Origin: a virus
Strand: one strand, 5' to 3'
Virus record (IMG/VR): IMGVR_UViG_3300019487_000062
Span: 1-36,163 of that record
DNA length: 36,163 bases
The notes beneath the pieces were generated by a model. That model was not told where the DNA came from. It did no database searches and saw only the letters and a program-made list of their open reading frames with translations. Of this stretch, positions 19,686-28,059 are shown in pieces. Both the position numbers and the translations under genes were made by a program. How positions within the stretch are numbered: position 1 is the first letter of the stretch; the number at the start of each line of letters is the position of its first letter.

Positions 19686-22412
19686 TCACCTCGCCGGTCT
19701 GAACGTGGTCACAAGGTCGGTCTGGCGCATGTTCGCCTCGGCATAGCTGACGGCGTTCGCTCCCGCCGCGAGCTTGAGCCAATCGCTGGCGTCGAGCGGT
19801 GTTACCGCAGCGGCCGCGGGCCACTCCACGTTGTCCTCGACGTAGACGGCGGTGCGCTGCTCGCAGTCGATTGCCAGCGAGGAGCCGATATCCATCCACC
19901 TGTCGATGTCCAGCTCGTCGCCGGTGGTGGTGTTGGTGACGGTGGCCGCGCAGTGATAGAGGCCGTTGGTAAAGCCTGAGTAGCGATGCACGTACGGGTA
20001 CGACGGCGGCGCAACGGGGAACAGGATGCTCGACTTGTCGAACGACGCCGTTGTGCCCGTGCGGACAGGCGGCGTCACTGCGACGTTCAGCACGGGTTGA
20101 TCGTCCTGCACGGGCGCGTTGCCCGCATTGTCGTAGTCGCACATGATGTAAAATGTCAGGTCAATGCCTTTGCGCCCTGCGCCGTACAGTTCGTTCCAGA
20201 CGCCCGCGCCGGCGCCATGCTGCTTGACGCCGCCACGGATGAAGTTCGTCGAGAACGTGTAGTAGACGCGCGTGCTGTTTGTGAACGCGGACCGCCACGC
20301 GACAAGCCAGTACGTGCCTGGCGTCAGCAGGAACGGGCCGCACGCGACACGATGCGTTGTGGGGGTCGTGGTAAACGTCGCGCTGCCACAGTCGATCTGA
20401 ATCGGCTTTGTCGAGTCGGGCTTGTCGCCGTTGTCGGCAAAGATGCCGAGGCGCACGACAGTCGTGCCGGCAGCCGTATCGCCGCGAATCGCGATGGCGT
20501 CAACGCGAGTCTGTTGATCGATTACGAACTTCTGCCCGATGACCTCTTGCACGTCAGGGTCGTCAGTCGTGTTGTTGAACGTCTGCGAGCCGTCGTCCTT
20601 GCCGCGAAAGCCCGTCGTGATGTTGTAGCGCGCCTTGAGCTTCACGCCGTACCCCACTGCCGTCAGTGCCGGACTCGCCCGTGCTGCTGCGGCGGCGGAC
20701 TGCTGCAATTCGTCCTGAAGTTTGAGAGTACCGTCGCTGTCTCTCGTGAACAGTTCGAGGTTGAGGACTTCAACAGCAGGCGTCCAATCGTTGACGATCA
20801 TGCTGCCGCCGGTGCGGATGCCTTGCGGTAGATAGATCTCCGCGAAGTTGTTCGGTGGGGTGCCGTCGCCGGGATCGTTGTCCGCGAACGTCAGGATGGT
20901 GGACGAGGAGTTCACGCGGATCAGCGGCGCGATGTCGTTGCCGTCGAGGTCGAACCCGAGCGACCACTGCGCCGTGCGGTCAGGGTTTGTCTTGTCGTAG
21001 TAGACCGTGCTGGCGTCGTCCGCCTGGTCGCCCCACTTCCAGTTCAGGTTCTGCGACCCCGGCAACTGGATCGCCGGTCGTCGGCTGATCCGTGCGCTCG
21101 CAGCCGGGGCCGTCGCCTTGCCAATCGCGCAGACAATGAACTGGGGCTTGGCCCAGATCTGCACGGTCGTGAGCTGCGACGCGGCCGTTGACCCCCAGAC
21201 ACCGCGCACGACGTTGAAGATGCCACGGTCGGTGCGGCCGCCGTAGTAGATGATCTCGTTGATTCCAGCGCCGGTGGTGAAGGCGAGGAAGCCCTCGGGG
21301 TCAAGGTTGGCGGCGCCTTCCACAAAGTCCATCGCGGTGTCGGCGGCGGTGAGCGCCTTGACCAGCGTCTTCTGGACGCCCGCAGGCATGCTCATGTTGA
21401 TTACGATGTCGGAGGCCGTGGAGTCCGCCCACGCTGTGCCCGCCGGCGTCACCAGGTAGCGGTCTTCCGTCTCCACGTCGTTCACCCAGACCCGGCAATC
21501 GTCGCCGTTCGCCAGCGCCTCGGACACGGCAATGGTCTGTCCGCCTGAGTGCGCGAAGCCAACGGTTCCGCCAATGCCGCGCGTGACACCCGTCAGCGTC
21601 GTTCCGCCTTTGCCCGACCACCAGATCTGCTCCGAGTTTGCGCCGTTAGTGATGTAGCCCATCCCGCGAGTGGGGAACGCTGCTGCTGATGCAACGTTGA
21701 TCGTCGTGGCGCCGGCGGTGTGCGCGCCGCTCAGCGTCGTCGTGGTGCCCGTCTTCACCAGCGCCGCCGTGCTGATCCGGGCCTGGCTGCCCGACTGGTC
21801 GCAGAGGTACACGGGCAGGTCCACCCATGCGTTCGGCGCGCGGTTCACGACGATCGCCCGGAACGAATGGTAGTAATCGTCCACGGTGCTGATCTTCGTC
21901 TGGTCGGGGACGACGGTGAGGATCGGCCTCGCTTCGCGTGTGCCCGTGTTGTCGAGCGACGGCGAGATCGTGTTGCCGGCCTGGTTGAGCTGGCTGTTGG
22001 TCGTCTGGGCGTCGGCTTCGAGGATGGGACGCGCGACACGGAGCGGGACCTTGAACCGCGACGGCATCACGCGCTGTGTGCCGAGCACGCGCACCTGGAC
22101 ACGCCACGTAACGCCGGCGCCGTCGATGAGGCGCAGCAGCACCGTGCCGAGCTGCTCGTTGAAGATGCCGCGGAACGTCTTCATGTCGGCCTCGTCGAGC
22201 GAGGTCAGCTCCACGGTGAGGAGCCACGTGGCTGCCTTCGGCTGTCCGCGCACGTCGCGTGCGCCGAGGCCTGCGATCTCGCTCTCGACGGCCTCCACCG
22301 GATTGCCCGCGGTGAACGGCGACGGGTCATCAGCGTCCCAGTACGAGCGGATGCTCGCGGTGTTGATGGAAACACCGTTGAGGCTGACGGGCGTGAGCGT
22401 GTAGGCGGCCAA
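19686..22412 (-). CDS. distal-tail-like protein with long carbohydrate-binding-type extensions, 908 aa
   Basis: The first 135 residues have the layout of distal tail (Dit) proteins (MAAYTLTPVSLNGVSIN, LLTVELTSLDEADMK, GTVLLRLIDGAGVTWRVQV). The rest is a long series of beta domains, including two tandem copies of a 65-70-residue module (226-293 and 349-416; both with a V-x-RG-x2-G ending), and a late lectin-like part (TPGTYWLVAWRS). Dit rings anchor the tail tip; extended (evolved) forms bind cell-wall sugars. It is placed right after the tape measure gene, the standard Dit site. Confidence 0.75.
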   Translation of the reverse strand: MAAYTLTPVSLNGVSINTASIRSYWDADDPSPFTAGNPVEAVESEIAGLGARDVRGQPKAATWLLTVELTSLDEADMKTFRGIFNEQLGTVLLRLIDGAGVTWRVQVRVLGTQRVMPSRFKVPLRVARPILEADAQTTNSQLNQAGNTISPSLDNTGTREARPILTVVPDQTKISTVDDYYHSFRAIVVNRAPNAWVDLPVYLCDQSGSQARISTAALVKTGTTTTLSGAHTAGATTINVASAAAFPTRGMGYITNGANSEQIWWSGKGGTTLTGVTRGIGGTVGFAHSGGQTIAVSEALANGDDCRVWVNDVETEDRYLVTPAGTAWADSTASDIVINMSMPAGVQKTLVKALTAADTAMDFVEGAANLDPEGFLAFTTGAGINEIIYYGGRTDRGIFNVVRGVWGSTAASQLTTVQIWAKPQFIVCAIGKATAPAASARISRRPAIQLPGSQNLNWKWGDQADDASTVYYDKTNPDRTAQWSLGFDLDGNDIAPLIRVNSSSTILTFADNDPGDGTPPNNFAEIYLPQGIRTGGSMIVNDWTPAVEVLNLELFTRDSDGTLKLQDELQQSAAAAARASPALTAVGYGVKLKARYNITTGFRGKDDGSQTFNNTTDDPDVQEVIGQKFVIDQQTRVDAIAIRGDTAAGTTVVRLGIFADNGDKPDSTKPIQIDCGSATFTTTPTTHRVACGPFLLTPGTYWLVAWRSAFTNSTRVYYTFSTNFIRGGVKQHGAGAGVWNELYGAGRKGIDLTFYIMCDYDNAGNAPVQDDQPVLNVAVTPPVRTGTTASFDKSSILFPVAPPSYPYVHRYSGFTNGLYHCAATVTNTTTGDELDIDRWMDIGSSLAIDCEQRTAVYVEDNVEWPAAAAVTPLDASDWLKLAAGANAVSYAEANMRQTDLVTTFRPAR

Positions 22413-22421
22413 CGGCGTCTC

Positions 22422-24188
22422 CTAGAGGTTCATCCCGAGTGCCTCGATCGCGGCCTGTGGCGAGCCGTGGATCTCTACGCGGTCGATGTAGATGTGTCGG
22501 ACATTCGCCGGTGCAGCGGTGTCGGCGAGCATGGCGCGGGTGTCGGCGTTCGAGAACACGCGCTGGCCGCCGCTCGGTGAGTAAAGGAGCTCCGGTCCCG
22601 ACTCGCCGACGAGCGCAAACCCGCGAGGCAGCAGACCTCCGACGGCCCGTCCTGGTAGCAGGTCGACACCTTTACCGAGGATGCCTCCGAACTTGTCCAC
22701 CGGGTTCGGGATGCTGTTGATCGCATCTCGCACCGCGTACGCGGCGTCGCGCAGCGAGTAGAAGGCATCCTTCAGGAAGTACGCCGTGTCCTTCGCGGCA
22801 TTGAACATGTTCTGGGCGCGCTGAAGGACGCCAAGCAGATAGTCATTTACAGCCCGCCCCGCCGCGTTCACAGCATCGTTCACGGCGTTCATTGCGGTCG
22901 TCAGTGCGTTCACGACGGTCGCGACCACGGCGATGATGTTGCCGCCGCGCTCGAACACACCTGCCCAGTAGCCGCCCGCCTCGATGGAATCATTGATCCG
23001 TTGAGTGAGCCAGCCGATGCCCACGATGACCGCTCCAACGGCGACGGCGGTGGAGCCGAGGACGATCGCGACACCCACGATCGCCGCCGCCAGTGCGATA
23101 AACACCTGCTCGTGCTCATTCAGCCAATTGCCCAAATCCACGAGCTTCGGCCACAAGGCCACCAGGATGATGATCCAGCCAGAGATGACATCCTCGGAGA
23201 GGCTACGGATCTCGCTTGCGAGTGTGCGGACGTTGCCGATCATGTCGTCGAAGGCCGGCTTGTTCTCCACCAACCACAATGCGATCGCTTGCAGCGATGG
23301 TGGCAGCTTCGCAAACGCCTCGGCTGCATTCGTGACGTTCCCGGCGAGACCCGCACTGATAAATGTGCCCAGAGTGCTGAATCCATCCACTGCGCTCTGT
23401 ACAGCAGGGACGAGGTGCGTTGCGAGGACGGAAACCAGCGCCAGCATCAGCGGCATGAGCGCGGTGCCGATTTGCGCCTGCAAGTCCTGCCACTGGGCAC
23501 CGAGAATCCGCTGCTGGTTGGCTAGGCCATCGGAGGTACGCGAGAAATCGCCCTGGGCGTTCTTCGTTTGCTCGAGGATGATCGCGTAGCGCGCCTGCAC
23601 CTTGGCCGATTCGGAGATCGCGCCCGACGCATCAGCCAGCCCCAGCTCCAGGGCCTTCGCTTCGACCATCGCGGCGTTCATGTTCACGCCGAGCGCACGC
23701 AGCGGCTCCGCTTCGCCGACGAGGCCAGCACGCAGCTTCTCCAGCGCGTCCGTGGTGCTGATGTTATTGAACGACGACAGGTCGACGCCCAGCTCGGTGA
23801 TCTGAAACGACAAATCACGCGCTTCCTTCTGCCCGATGCCCATCGCGGTGAACAGGTTGCCGAAGGTGCCGGCCACCTCGAGAGCCGCCTGGCGGGACAT
23901 ACCGAGGTTTCGGGCGGCGCCGGTCGCCCACTCCTGGACTTCAAGGGCAGACTTGCCGAAAACGACGTTGACCTTTGAAATCGACTCGGCGAGGTCGCTC
24001 GCGGTGCCGATGAACTTCACGCCGGCTGCAACGGCAATGCCGATGCCTGCGCCGGCAAGGAGGCCTCCCGAACGGAGGACATTCCCCAGAGTGGCGCCCA
24101 GCCCGGAGGCGGTCTTCTTTACGCCGTCCAGGACCCGTGAGGCTTCATCGCGAGCGCGGACGATCAGGTTCACCTCTGCCTGATTCAT
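22422..24188 (-). CDS. tape measure protein
   Basis: 588 aa. Sets tail length and may act in DNA entry. The N-terminal helical region (RARDEASRVLDGVKKTASG) and the segment SISKVNVVFGKSALEVQEW are classic for phage tape measures. Hydrophobic stretches occur near 40-60 and 355-400 (VFIALAAAIVGVAIVLGS). The end has GGLLPRGFALVGESGPELLY, a signature seen at the end of many tape measures. At roughly 1.5 angstrom per residue the tail would be near 90 nm. It follows the frameshifted chaperone pair, as expected. Confidence 0.95.
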   Translation of the reverse strand: MNQAEVNLIVRARDEASRVLDGVKKTASGLGATLGNVLRSGGLLAGAGIGIAVAAGVKFIGTASDLAESISKVNVVFGKSALEVQEWATGAARNLGMSRQAALEVAGTFGNLFTAMGIGQKEARDLSFQITELGVDLSSFNNISTTDALEKLRAGLVGEAEPLRALGVNMNAAMVEAKALELGLADASGAISESAKVQARYAIILEQTKNAQGDFSRTSDGLANQQRILGAQWQDLQAQIGTALMPLMLALVSVLATHLVPAVQSAVDGFSTLGTFISAGLAGNVTNAAEAFAKLPPSLQAIALWLVENKPAFDDMIGNVRTLASEIRSLSEDVISGWIIILVALWPKLVDLGNWLNEHEQVFIALAAAIVGVAIVLGSTAVAVGAVIVGIGWLTQRINDSIEAGGYWAGVFERGGNIIAVVATVVNALTTAMNAVNDAVNAAGRAVNDYLLGVLQRAQNMFNAAKDTAYFLKDAFYSLRDAAYAVRDAINSIPNPVDKFGGILGKGVDLLPGRAVGGLLPRGFALVGESGPELLYSPSGGQRVFSNADTRAMLADTAAPANVRHIYIDRVEIHGSPQAAIEALGMNL

Positions 24189-24204
24189 GCGCTCGACTCT
24201 GTGC

Positions 24205-24210
24205 TACCAT
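24205..24210 (+). promoter_or_regulatory. extended -10-like element
   Basis: TGCTACCAT (24202-24210) fits TG-n-TA-n3-T, 10 nt before the plus-strand ATG at 24221, so transcription could be leaderless. The plus-strand HNH gene has the related GTGCTACAC upstream (26660-26668). No -35 is convincing. Confidence 0.35.
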
Positions 24211-24220
24211 CGCCGTCGTC

Positions 24221-24466
24221 ATGGCGTGGTTTCCTGAACCGGACACCTGGTACGAGGACGCTGGCCCCCGCTCCGCAGTCCGTGAGTACTCCAGTCTGGA
24301 GGCGATGCGGCTCGACGCCGAGCGCGCCGCGGAACATGGCTGGCGCATCATCTCGACGAGCGAACTTCAGCAGCGGGCGGGATGCATGCGGATCCTGACA
24401 CTCGGCTTGTTCGCGCTGCTCTGGAAACCGAAGTCGCACATAATGGCGACTTACACGCGCGACTGA
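24221..24466 (+). CDS. plus-strand accessory gene (moron-like), 81 aa
   Basis: Encodes MAWFPEPDTWYEDAGPRSAV and continues to a hydrophobic stretch, RILTLGLFALLWKPKSHIMA. It lies on the strand opposite to its neighbours, exactly in the gap between the tail chaperones and the tape measure gene, with its own extended -10-like element. This is the picture of a moron: an independently transcribed cargo gene, often expressed in the lysogen. The short hydrophobic segment (about 59-67) may touch the membrane. It converges with the chaperone gene, overlapping its end by 16 nt. No family was proven. Confidence 0.65.
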   Translation: MAWFPEPDTWYEDAGPRSAVREYSSLEAMRLDAERAAEHGWRIISTSELQQRAGCMRILTLGLFALLWKPKSHIMATYTRD

Positions 24467-25142
24467 GCCTCCGCCCGCTTCCGCCGCCGGTCCGCTTCCT
24501 CCCAGTCGCGTCTCGCTTGGTTGCCCTCGGCGAGCAGGACCATGTAGTAGTCCTCTGCCACAAAGGCAGGCATGAACGGCTCCAAGCCCGCTGCGGTAAA
24601 GGCTCCTGCATAGAGTTCCGGCCACGTCACCCCCATGCGGTCGCACAGCGCGACGTCATTCAGTTCGACTGGCCAATGGGCGCGGCCGGTCCCGTAATGG
24701 GCCGCGAGCCGTTGGCTGATGCTTTTTTTTCGTCTGCGCTTCGGATGCTGAAGGAGATGATCTCGTCGAACAGCCACGCGGCCGTGTCCTCGTCGAGCTC
24801 CTCAACGCCGGTGTCGATGGCGGCCTGGTACGTCCAGTCGATCAATCCGTACTTCAGCACCGCAGTGCGCTGGTACTTGCTGGCGGGTAGTTCGGCTTCT
24901 GCCTTGGCCTTCCGCCGCGCCTCCGCCTTTTCGATGCGCTGCTCGGGCGTGTCGTCGGGTGCATCCTCGTTGGGAGTGGGAAGTTCCAGGCCCTGAAAGA
25001 GGCGCATCTGCTCTGCGGCCTCAGAGATCTTGGCGTTGTGCGCCATCATCAGCTGATGATGCGACAGCTTGCGGATCGTGACCCGCTGGCCGGGTTCGTC
25101 CGGGATCTCGAGGTGCTTGGTGATCTGGGATGTGAGTGCCAT
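24451..25142 (-). CDS. tail assembly chaperone, frameshift-fused form (gpGT-like)
   Basis: The predicted fusion uses codons 1-140 of the upstream chaperone, slips -1 on the A8 run at 24730-24723, and continues for 90 codons (SISQRLAAHYGTGRAHWPVE...) to the stop at 24451, 230 aa in all. Long-tailed phages make a G-like and a GT-like chaperone in fixed ratio this way. The ratio helps coat the tape measure with tail tube subunits. The downstream frame has no good start of its own and sits exactly between G-like and tape measure genes. Frameshifting is inferred, not measured. Confidence 0.8.
24660..25142 (-). CDS. tail assembly chaperone, short form (gpG-like)
   Basis: 160-aa product of the zero frame, starting at ATG 25142 with GGAGG upstream (a longer frame from 25178 lacks one and would begin inside the terminator tail). 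The helical start ALTSQITKHLEIPDEPGQRV, the charged centre (PEQRIEKAEARRKAKAEAEL) and the VEELDEDTAAWLFDEIISFS region fit siphovirus tail chaperones. It is encoded between major tail protein and tape measure genes. Confidence 0.85.
   Translation of the reverse strand: MALTSQITKHLEIPDEPGQRVTIRKLSHHQLMMAHNAKISEAAEQMRLFQGLELPTPNEDAPDDTPEQRIEKAEARRKAKAEAELPASKYQRTAVLKYGLIDWTYQAAIDTGVEELDEDTAAWLFDEIISFSIRSADEKKASANGSRPITGPAAPIGQSN
24723..24730 (-). other. A8 slippery site for -1 frameshifting
   Basis: On the minus strand GAA-AAA-AAA-GCA presents A-AAA-AAA in the zero frame. A -1 slip gives AGC-ATC and opens the 90-codon extension. It is the only such run inside the gene pair. Confidence 0.75.
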
Positions 25143-25154
25143 GGTGCCTCCGCG

Positions 25155-25197
25155 AAAAAACAAAAAAACGAGCCGCACGGGAATACCCGTTGGCCCG
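25155..25197 (-). terminator. intrinsic terminator before tail chaperone genes
   Basis: Minus-strand stem CGGGCC...GGCTCG plus ACGGG/CCCGT around a TATT loop (25197-25169), followed by TTTTTTTGTTTTTT (25168-25155). This strong terminator lies after the tail-tube and zinc-ribbon genes and ends 13 bp before the chaperone ATG, so it should lower chaperone and tape measure expression relative to capsid and tail tube. Confidence 0.85.
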
Positions 25198-25233
25198 TTC
25201 AGTGACCTCTGGCTGAGGCCCGCGGACAGCGCT

Positions 25234-25425
25234 CTACGCCGACTTTACGACGCGACGCGCGCGCCTGTCAACCATGCTCATTGCAAGCGCCTTTCCGCCT
25301 TGCACGCGAAACATGATCACTGGCCCCTGACAACGCCGGCTATGGCATCGAACCTCAACGACGCTGCCCTCGCCGGCGCGTCCAGTCGTTCGATGGCACA
25401 ACGGACACGGTAGCGCGTGGAGCAT
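25234..25425 (-). CDS. Com-like zinc-ribbon protein, 63 aa
   Basis: MLHALPCPLCHRTTGR, then VEVRCHSRRC: two Cys pairs around a short beta turn, the layout of Mu Com-type zinc proteins, which bind mRNA to control translation of DNA-modification genes. The start at 25425 shares a base with the previous stop (TGATG). It is the last gene before the terminator at 25155-25197. Com identity is a pattern-level suggestion; an unrelated zinc ribbon is equally possible. Confidence 0.55.
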   Translation of the reverse strand: MLHALPCPLCHRTTGRAGEGSVVEVRCHSRRCQGPVIMFRVQGGKALAMSMVDRRARRVVKSA

Positions 25426-25616
25426 CAATTCTCACCGCGTATGAGGAAGACAACGATGTCATGCTTGTCGCGAATCACCCACTCGTACCATGGTTCCCCG
25501 GGGCACTCGGGACAGGAGGTGCGTACCCGCGCTGGTGGATTGGATGGCGCGCCCGCGGTGCCCAACTCCGCATCGGTGTCATGGCCGAGAGGACATTTGA
25601 GCTGAATCATTTCCAC
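25425..25616 (-). CDS. small zinc-ribbon protein, 63 aa
   Basis: Begins GTG-GAA-ATG (GTG 25616 or ATG 25610) and carries KCPLGHD and a later SCPEC pair, a possible single zinc site, ending FLIRGEN. It is placed directly after the major tail protein and is coupled (TGATG) to the Com-like gene. Two adjacent one-zinc proteins here suggest a duplicated or paired regulator. Confidence 0.55.
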   Translation of the reverse strand: MEMIQLKCPLGHDTDAELGTAGAPSNPPARVRTSCPECPGEPWYEWVIRDKHDIVVFLIRGEN

Positions 25617-25628
25617 GCCCGGATCTTA

Positions 25629-26645
25629 CTATGGCAACGCCGCGAGCGCGTTGACTACTTTGACCTTCAACCCGAGGGAGTTGGTGTTGTCGTACGACCC
25701 CACGAGCCGCAACGTCACGACGCCGTTGCCGTCGCGGTCTCCGTCTACGTCGAACCCACCCTGCTCGTACTCGAACGCGCCGTCGATCTCGATCTCGTAC
25801 GCCGAGCCACCAAGCGTCGCACCCACCGCCTCAAGACGGATGTACCTGAGCGCGCCCGGGTCGTCGTCCGCCTTCTGCTGTTCGCTGAGGATGTCCGCCG
25901 TGTACTCCACCTGCATCTCCAGCGAGAAGTCGGCGTCCTTCAGGCCGTACGCGCTGAACGAACGGTTGGCGAGCCCGTCCTGGTAGAGCTTGGGCTGGTA
26001 CGGCGACGTGTAGGCAAGCCGCCACGAGACGAGGGTCCCCAGCTTCTGCGTCGTGCCAATCGCGCCGAACGTGTCGTTGATGTACAGCTTGAACAGCGCC
26101 GCCGGGACGTAGTTGACCGCCGGCACGCCGATCGCCCCGGTGATGGCCGTCGCCAGCTCCACCGGGCGGCCGACGCACTCCGCCATGATCTTGGCGTTCT
26201 CGCCGATCGCAGCCGAGATCTCCCAGTTCTTCGCGAACAGGTAGGCGATGCGCTCATCCCAGTTCGTCGTGCCATCCGTCTTACGGTAGCCCAGCGTGAA
26301 CGTGTTGAGCGCCGGGTCAGCCGAGACGGATGGCGTGAACTGCCACGTCTTGTCGGCGCCGCCACCCGTCCCTGTCGTCAGCCCCGCGAAGCCCATGTTG
26401 AGGACGTGCAGGATCTGCTCAAATGTGAGGTCCGATTCGAAGCGCACGTTGGCCATGCGGGTGGCGATCGTGCCCCGCTGCGAACGCGGCAGCATGATGC
26501 CGTTCTGGGTACGCGCCCAGAACTTGGGTTCATCGGGCGAGACGTTTGTCACGCCTACCCAGCGCGTCGTCTGGGCGACCGCACTACCTTTCACGCTCTC
26601 TCGTCCAAGTTGAGCGATTTCCAACGTACGAAGATCGGAAGGCAT
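25629..26645 (-). CDS. major tail (tube) protein
   Basis: 338 aa. Location after neck genes and before tail chaperones is that of the tail tube subunit. The sequence is beta-rich, with typical parts: LRTLEIAQLGRESVKGSAVA, RFESDLTFEQILHVLNMGFAG, SADPALNTFTLGYRK, NDTFGAIGTTQKLGTLVSWRL and a late EYTADI...RYIRLEAVG. This type of longer tube protein occurs in Mu-like-capsid siphophages. Its start is divergent from the plus-strand HNH gene by 32 bp. Confidence 0.8.
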   Translation of the reverse strand: MPSDLRTLEIAQLGRESVKGSAVAQTTRWVGVTNVSPDEPKFWARTQNGIMLPRSQRGTIATRMANVRFESDLTFEQILHVLNMGFAGLTTGTGGGADKTWQFTPSVSADPALNTFTLGYRKTDGTTNWDERIAYLFAKNWEISAAIGENAKIMAECVGRPVELATAITGAIGVPAVNYVPAALFKLYINDTFGAIGTTQKLGTLVSWRLAYTSPYQPKLYQDGLANRSFSAYGLKDADFSLEMQVEYTADILSEQQKADDDPGALRYIRLEAVGATLGGSAYEIEIDGAFEYEQGGFDVDGDRDGNGVVTLRLVGSYDNTNSLGLKVKVVNALAALP

Positions 26646-26677
26646 CAGAACACCCCCTGAGTGCTACACGCGGTACC

Positions 26678-27385
26678 ATGCAGACGATGGCTCCGAAGCG
26701 CATACCCCGCGTCGTTGGGACGTGCCCCGGTTGCAAAAAAGAGGTCGAGTTTCTCGCGAGCTGGCCACGCAAGTTCTGCTCCAACGTGTGCTCGGGACGC
26801 GCCGCAGCAGTAAACCTCGGCGCTTATTACCGACCGCTGCACGCCCAGCCAAGATGCGAGCAGTGCGGCGCGCCAACGCCTAGACGTTCGAACGCACGAT
26901 TCTGCTCGCAACGATGTTTCGGTGTCGCGCTCAGCCAACGAACTGGGCCGCTTCATCCGATGTACGGAAGAACCGTCGCTATCGACAAACGCAAGCCAGT
27001 GACTCGCGTCGATAAGACGTGCCCCACCTGCGGCGCTGTGTTCGCCGTAAAGGCTAGTCATGCGGCGCGCCGTCGATTCTGCTCTCGTTCCTGCCAAACT
27101 CCGGCCCTCTCTGCGCATTGGATGCGGGGCGGGAATCCCCACTGGCGCGGCGGGCCTGCCGCCCGATACTACGGCGTGACCTGGCCCGCTGCGCAGCGGG
27201 CCGTTCGTCAACGTGATCGCGTCTGCATTGACTGCGGCCTGACGCCCGAACAGCACGGTAGAGCGCTCCATGTGCATCACATCACAGAGTTCCGAGAGTT
27301 CGGTGTTGCGCAACATGTCGAGGCGAACGCGCTCACCAACCTCGTCCTGCTCTGCAACCCGTGCCACAAGCGTCGGCACCGCTAG
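26678..27385 (+). CDS. HNH homing endonuclease with zinc-ribbon array, inserted opposite
   Basis: 235 aa on the strand opposite to all neighbours. Three or more C-x2-C...FCS-x2-C zinc ribbons (CPGC/FCSNVC, CEQCG/FCSQRC, CPTCG/FCSRSC) precede a C-terminal HNH domain, CIDCG...HVHHITEF...NLVLLCNPCHKRRH. The finger style matches the PD-(D/E)XK gene at 3604-4575, so one lineage of DNA-binding fingers seems to be joined to two nuclease folds. It lies between a neck-module gene and the tail tube gene, an intergenic homing insertion. GTGCTACAC upstream may be its promoter; no ribosome site is seen. An alternative ATG lies at 26687. Confidence 0.85.
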   Translation: MQTMAPKRIPRVVGTCPGCKKEVEFLASWPRKFCSNVCSGRAAAVNLGAYYRPLHAQPRCEQCGAPTPRRSNARFCSQRCFGVALSQRTGPLHPMYGRTVAIDKRKPVTRVDKTCPTCGAVFAVKASHAARRRFCSRSCQTPALSAHWMRGGNPHWRGGPAARYYGVTWPAAQRAVRQRDRVCIDCGLTPEQHGRALHVHHITEFREFGVAQHVEANALTNLVLLCNPCHKRRHR

Positions 27386-27603
27386 CCCCCCTTCTTGGTG
27401 GCCGGCTTCTCCGGCTCGTCCTGTGCGACGTAGATGGCCGCGTGCTGTGTGTCCTCACTGTCTGCGAACTTGGCGTTGTCCCGGACGAGCTTGCGCTGTT
27501 CTGCGTCGAGGGCGTCCCAGTCGTCCTCGTCGAGGTCGCGCGCCGGGATACCCGCGAGGTACGCGCCCTTGCCCGTGTACTCGTAGACCTTCTTCTTCGC
27601 CAT
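27382..27603 (-). CDS. small acidic protein between neck and tail tube genes, 73 aa
   Basis: MAKKKVYEYTGKGAYLAGIP then an acidic, helical part (RDLDEDDWDALDAEQRKLVR) and a Lys-rich end. It has a good ribosome site (GGGAGGGG). Similar short proteins with the phrase YLAGIPARDL occur in the head-to-tail region of Mu-capsid-like siphophages, role unknown. Its stop overlaps the end of the opposite-strand HNH gene by 4 nt. Confidence 0.65.
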   Translation of the reverse strand: MAKKKVYEYTGKGAYLAGIPARDLDEDDWDALDAEQRKLVRDNAKFADSEDTQHAAIYVAQDEPEKPATKKGG

Positions 27604-27615
27604 ATACCCCTCCCT

Positions 27616-28059
27616 TTACGGCGCGAATGACGCCGCCTCGGTGAGCTTCACTATCAGATCGCCTTCGTCCCACAGTGACGTACCGTCGGCTTCGGGCTCG
27701 GTGTTGCGCCAGTTCGGCCCCTCGACGAGCGAGTACCCCCCGCCAAGATGGAGCGTCACGGCTGCATCGAAGGCGGTCCGAATCGCTTCCTTGAAGGCGT
27801 CCAACAGTTCACCCATCTCTGCACCGCCGACCGGCTTCACCACGAGCCGAATCCCGATGCTGTAGAGCGTCTCCGACATGCTGTGTGCGCGCAGGGTGCG
27901 TGAGGCAAAACCCGTCACCCACGCACACGGAAACTTCGTCACGTTGCCGAGGTCGGGCCGGAACTCGTAGACCTCCGTGAGCGTCTTGTCTATCGGCTCC
28001 GTGATCGACACGCCCCGCAACACCTCGGCGATCGCCGTCCTGGCGTCGAAGTAGCTCAT
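27616..28059 (-). CDS. tail terminator-like neck protein, 147 aa
   Basis: Alpha/beta protein (MSYFDARTAIAEVLRGV, SIGIRLVVKPVGGAEMGELL) with length and place of tail terminator/completion proteins, which cap the tail tube at the neck. ATGA overlap with the preceding neck gene. No strongly diagnostic motif; the call is based on order and size. Confidence 0.6.
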   Translation of the reverse strand: MSYFDARTAIAEVLRGVSITEPIDKTLTEVYEFRPDLGNVTKFPCAWVTGFASRTLRAHSMSETLYSIGIRLVVKPVGGAEMGELLDAFKEAIRTAFDAAVTLHLGGGYSLVEGPNWRNTEPEADGTSLWDEGDLIVKLTEAASFAP

